Source: Candidatus Hydrogenedentota bacterium
GTDB taxonomy: Bacteria > Spirochaetota > Leptospiria > Turneriellales > J094
Assembly: GCA_003695005.1 (NCBI GenBank)
Contig: RFJE01000138.1
Coordinates: 1-6,104 of the forward strand
Length of the DNA: 6,104 nt
Direction: 5' to 3'
The notes below the pieces were generated by a model. The model was not told the origin of the DNA. It ran no database searches and saw nothing but the letters and a program-made list of their open reading frames with translations. A program made the position numbers and the translations under genes. Of this stretch, positions 5,147 through 6,104 are shown piece by piece; position 1 is the first letter of the stretch, and the number at the start of each line of letters is the position of its first letter.

Positions 5147-6104
5147 TAACGAATAGCTTTTAAAACCATTTGTAAAAATTTTTTACTATACATTTTACCA
5201 ATGAGCCTTTTGCGCAAGTTACGGCTTGCTTTATTCAAATAAGCTACCTGGTCTTTTGGCGGCTCAATAAATACAATCCCCTTTTTCTTTAGGACTTTAA
5301 GAGCACGCCGATTTTCTTTTCGCACAGCAGCAATCGATTTATGCATATTTTCTTCCGAAACTTGTAAAACTAACTTCTGCAAATCTTCCGGTAATTTTTT
5401 AAAAAACTTTTTAGAAACAAAATTTGCATTTCGTAAGTTCGTTAAAGGGATGTTGTATAAATATTTAATTTCCCGATACCACTGAAACCCAATAGCTGCA
5501 GAAGGGGGTGCATAAATTACATCAATCCCATTTGTTTGTAGTTGAGGCAACACTGACTCAATACCAAGGGGAACAGGAATTAAGCCTAGTTCTTTCATAC
5601 TTTCTTTTACAAGCTTGCCTCCACTTGGCATCCAAACTTTTCGCCCCCGAAGCTCGGATACTTTTTTAAATGGTTGTTTTGTCATTAAGTACACCCAACC
5701 GGCTTCTCCCCATCCGGCTAAAATAAAACCTTTCTTTTTAAACTTTTCGCGTAAAGGGGGGGTTAGTTTTTTTACTGCTCTATCAATTTGTTTTTCTGTT
5801 TTGATCAGCAATGGGACTTCTAATACTCGCATAGCCGGAACAATCATCCCCATGCCAATTCCGGTTAAGTTGACCATTTGCAATGTACCATTTTTCATTT
5901 TACGAATCATGGTAATTTCGTCCCCTGCAATACCACCTAAATACAACTTTACCTTGATTCTTCCTTTAGACTTTTTTTGTAAGTCAAACTTCATTTTGCG
6001 AAAATAGCGAGCCCAAATCGTGCCTCTTGGTGCAATGGATCCAAATTTAATTACGTATTTTTTTTCTGCAGCTTGGTTTTGCCATCCCCCTAATAATACT
6101 GCAA
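5146..6104 (-). CDS. TRAP transporter solute-binding protein, DctP family (5' end outside the window)
   Basis: The frame stays open from the stop at 5146-5148 to the right edge, giving 318 residues plus a partial codon. The internal ATG at 5994 is not the start: the 36 codons before it read as a good DctP N-terminus, with a hydrophobic AVLLGG tail of a signal peptide, then QNQAAEKK (likely cleavage area), then YVIKFGSIAPRGTIWARYF, the usual first strand and helix. The true start should lie about 10-20 codons beyond the edge. The protein would capture a solute in the periplasm and deliver it to DctQ/DctM membrane subunits. Family features include GTLQMVNLTG, ELRGRKVWMPSGG and QWYREIKYLYNIPL followed by the KKFFKKLPEDLQ helix. 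In the LRGxKxR position, where most DctP proteins have the carboxylate-binding Arg, this one has Trp (codon 5632-5634), a feature of a distinct TRAP subgroup. The membrane subunits are not between this gene and trpF and must lie upstream or elsewhere. The ligand is unknown. Confidence 0.92.
   Translation of the reverse strand, partial: AVLLGGWQNQAAEKKYVIKFGSIAPRGTIWARYFRKMKFDLQKKSKGRIKVKLYLGGIAGDEITMIRKMKNGTLQMVNLTGIGMGMIVPAMRVLEVPLLIKTEKQIDRAVKKLTPPLREKFKKKGFILAGWGEAGWVYLMTKQPFKKVSELRGRKVWMPSGGKLVKESMKELGLIPVPLGIESVLPQLQTNGIDVIYAPPSAAIGFQWYREIKYLYNIPLTNLRNANFVSKKFFKKLPEDLQKLVLQVSEENMHKSIAAVRKENRRALKVLKKKGIVFIEPPKDQVAYLNKASRNLRKRLIGKMYSKKFLQMVLKAIR
5756..5762 (-). repeat. C7 mononucleotide tract in the TRAP binding-protein gene
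   Basis: Seven consecutive C residues on the coding strand, spanning Thr-Pro-Pro codons (ACC CCC CCT). G/C runs of this length stand out in an AT-rich sequence. The gene is in frame as given, so this is only a possible slippage site. Confidence 0.4.

Noticed and set aside
5992..5994. ATG at 5994 as the start of the TRAP binding protein
   Set aside because: The frame remains open upstream to the window edge and encodes the expected DctP first strand and the end of a signal peptide, so this methionine is internal.
5615..6007. 130-codon open frame on the plus strand
   Set aside because: It is antisense to the well-supported TRAP binding-protein gene and reads as low-complexity shadow sequence.

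Overview
This is a compact, AT-rich bacterial window in which every supported gene lies on the minus strand, so the reading order runs from the right edge to the left edge. The order is a TRAP-transporter solute-binding protein (5' end off the window), trpF, mutS, an M20-family metallohydrolase, a tRNA-Val(GAC) gene, a half-size YeeE/YedE-type sulfur-transport membrane protein, and the first few codons of a probable second YeeE/YedE half at the left edge. No gap between genes exceeds about 50 bases. I see no insertion sequence, CRISPR array, integrase or rRNA.

The organism is probably a Gram-negative bacterium of lowish GC. A TRAP solute-binding protein implies a periplasm. The tRNA does not encode its CCA tail, which argues against enteric gammaproteobacteria. 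The TRAP protein type (Trp where most family members have the ligand-binding Arg) is one I associate with spirochaetes and the former deltaproteobacteria and their relatives. I cannot name a genus.

Right-hand block (653-6104): dctP, trpF, mutS and the M20 gene are packed like one transcript. The dctP stop and trpF start share one base (TAATG). The trpF stop and mutS start overlap as ATGA. The mutS stop codon forms the beginning of the Shine-Dalgarno of the M20 gene. trpF and mutS have no recognisable Shine-Dalgarno and are probably translated by coupling. The products (uptake, one step of tryptophan synthesis, DNA mismatch repair, amide or peptide hydrolysis) do not form one obvious pathway, so the cluster looks like housekeeping compaction more than a dedicated system.

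Left-hand block (1-656): a candidate tRNA promoter overlaps the stop codon of the M20 gene. After the tRNA there is no terminator, only a 28-base leader with a strong Shine-Dalgarno and then the yeeE-like gene. This suggests a tRNA-mRNA co-transcript, followed by an overlapping second half-size YeeE/YedE gene.

Overall the region looks ordinary. The observations most worth checking are an A9 tract in mutS placed just before its C-terminal clamp-binding motif, the tRNA/yeeE arrangement, the Trp-for-Arg substitution in the TRAP binding protein, and the divergent TrpF. Several starts were revised from the longest open frames: mutS to 4493, the M20 gene to 2017, and dctP to no start within the window.
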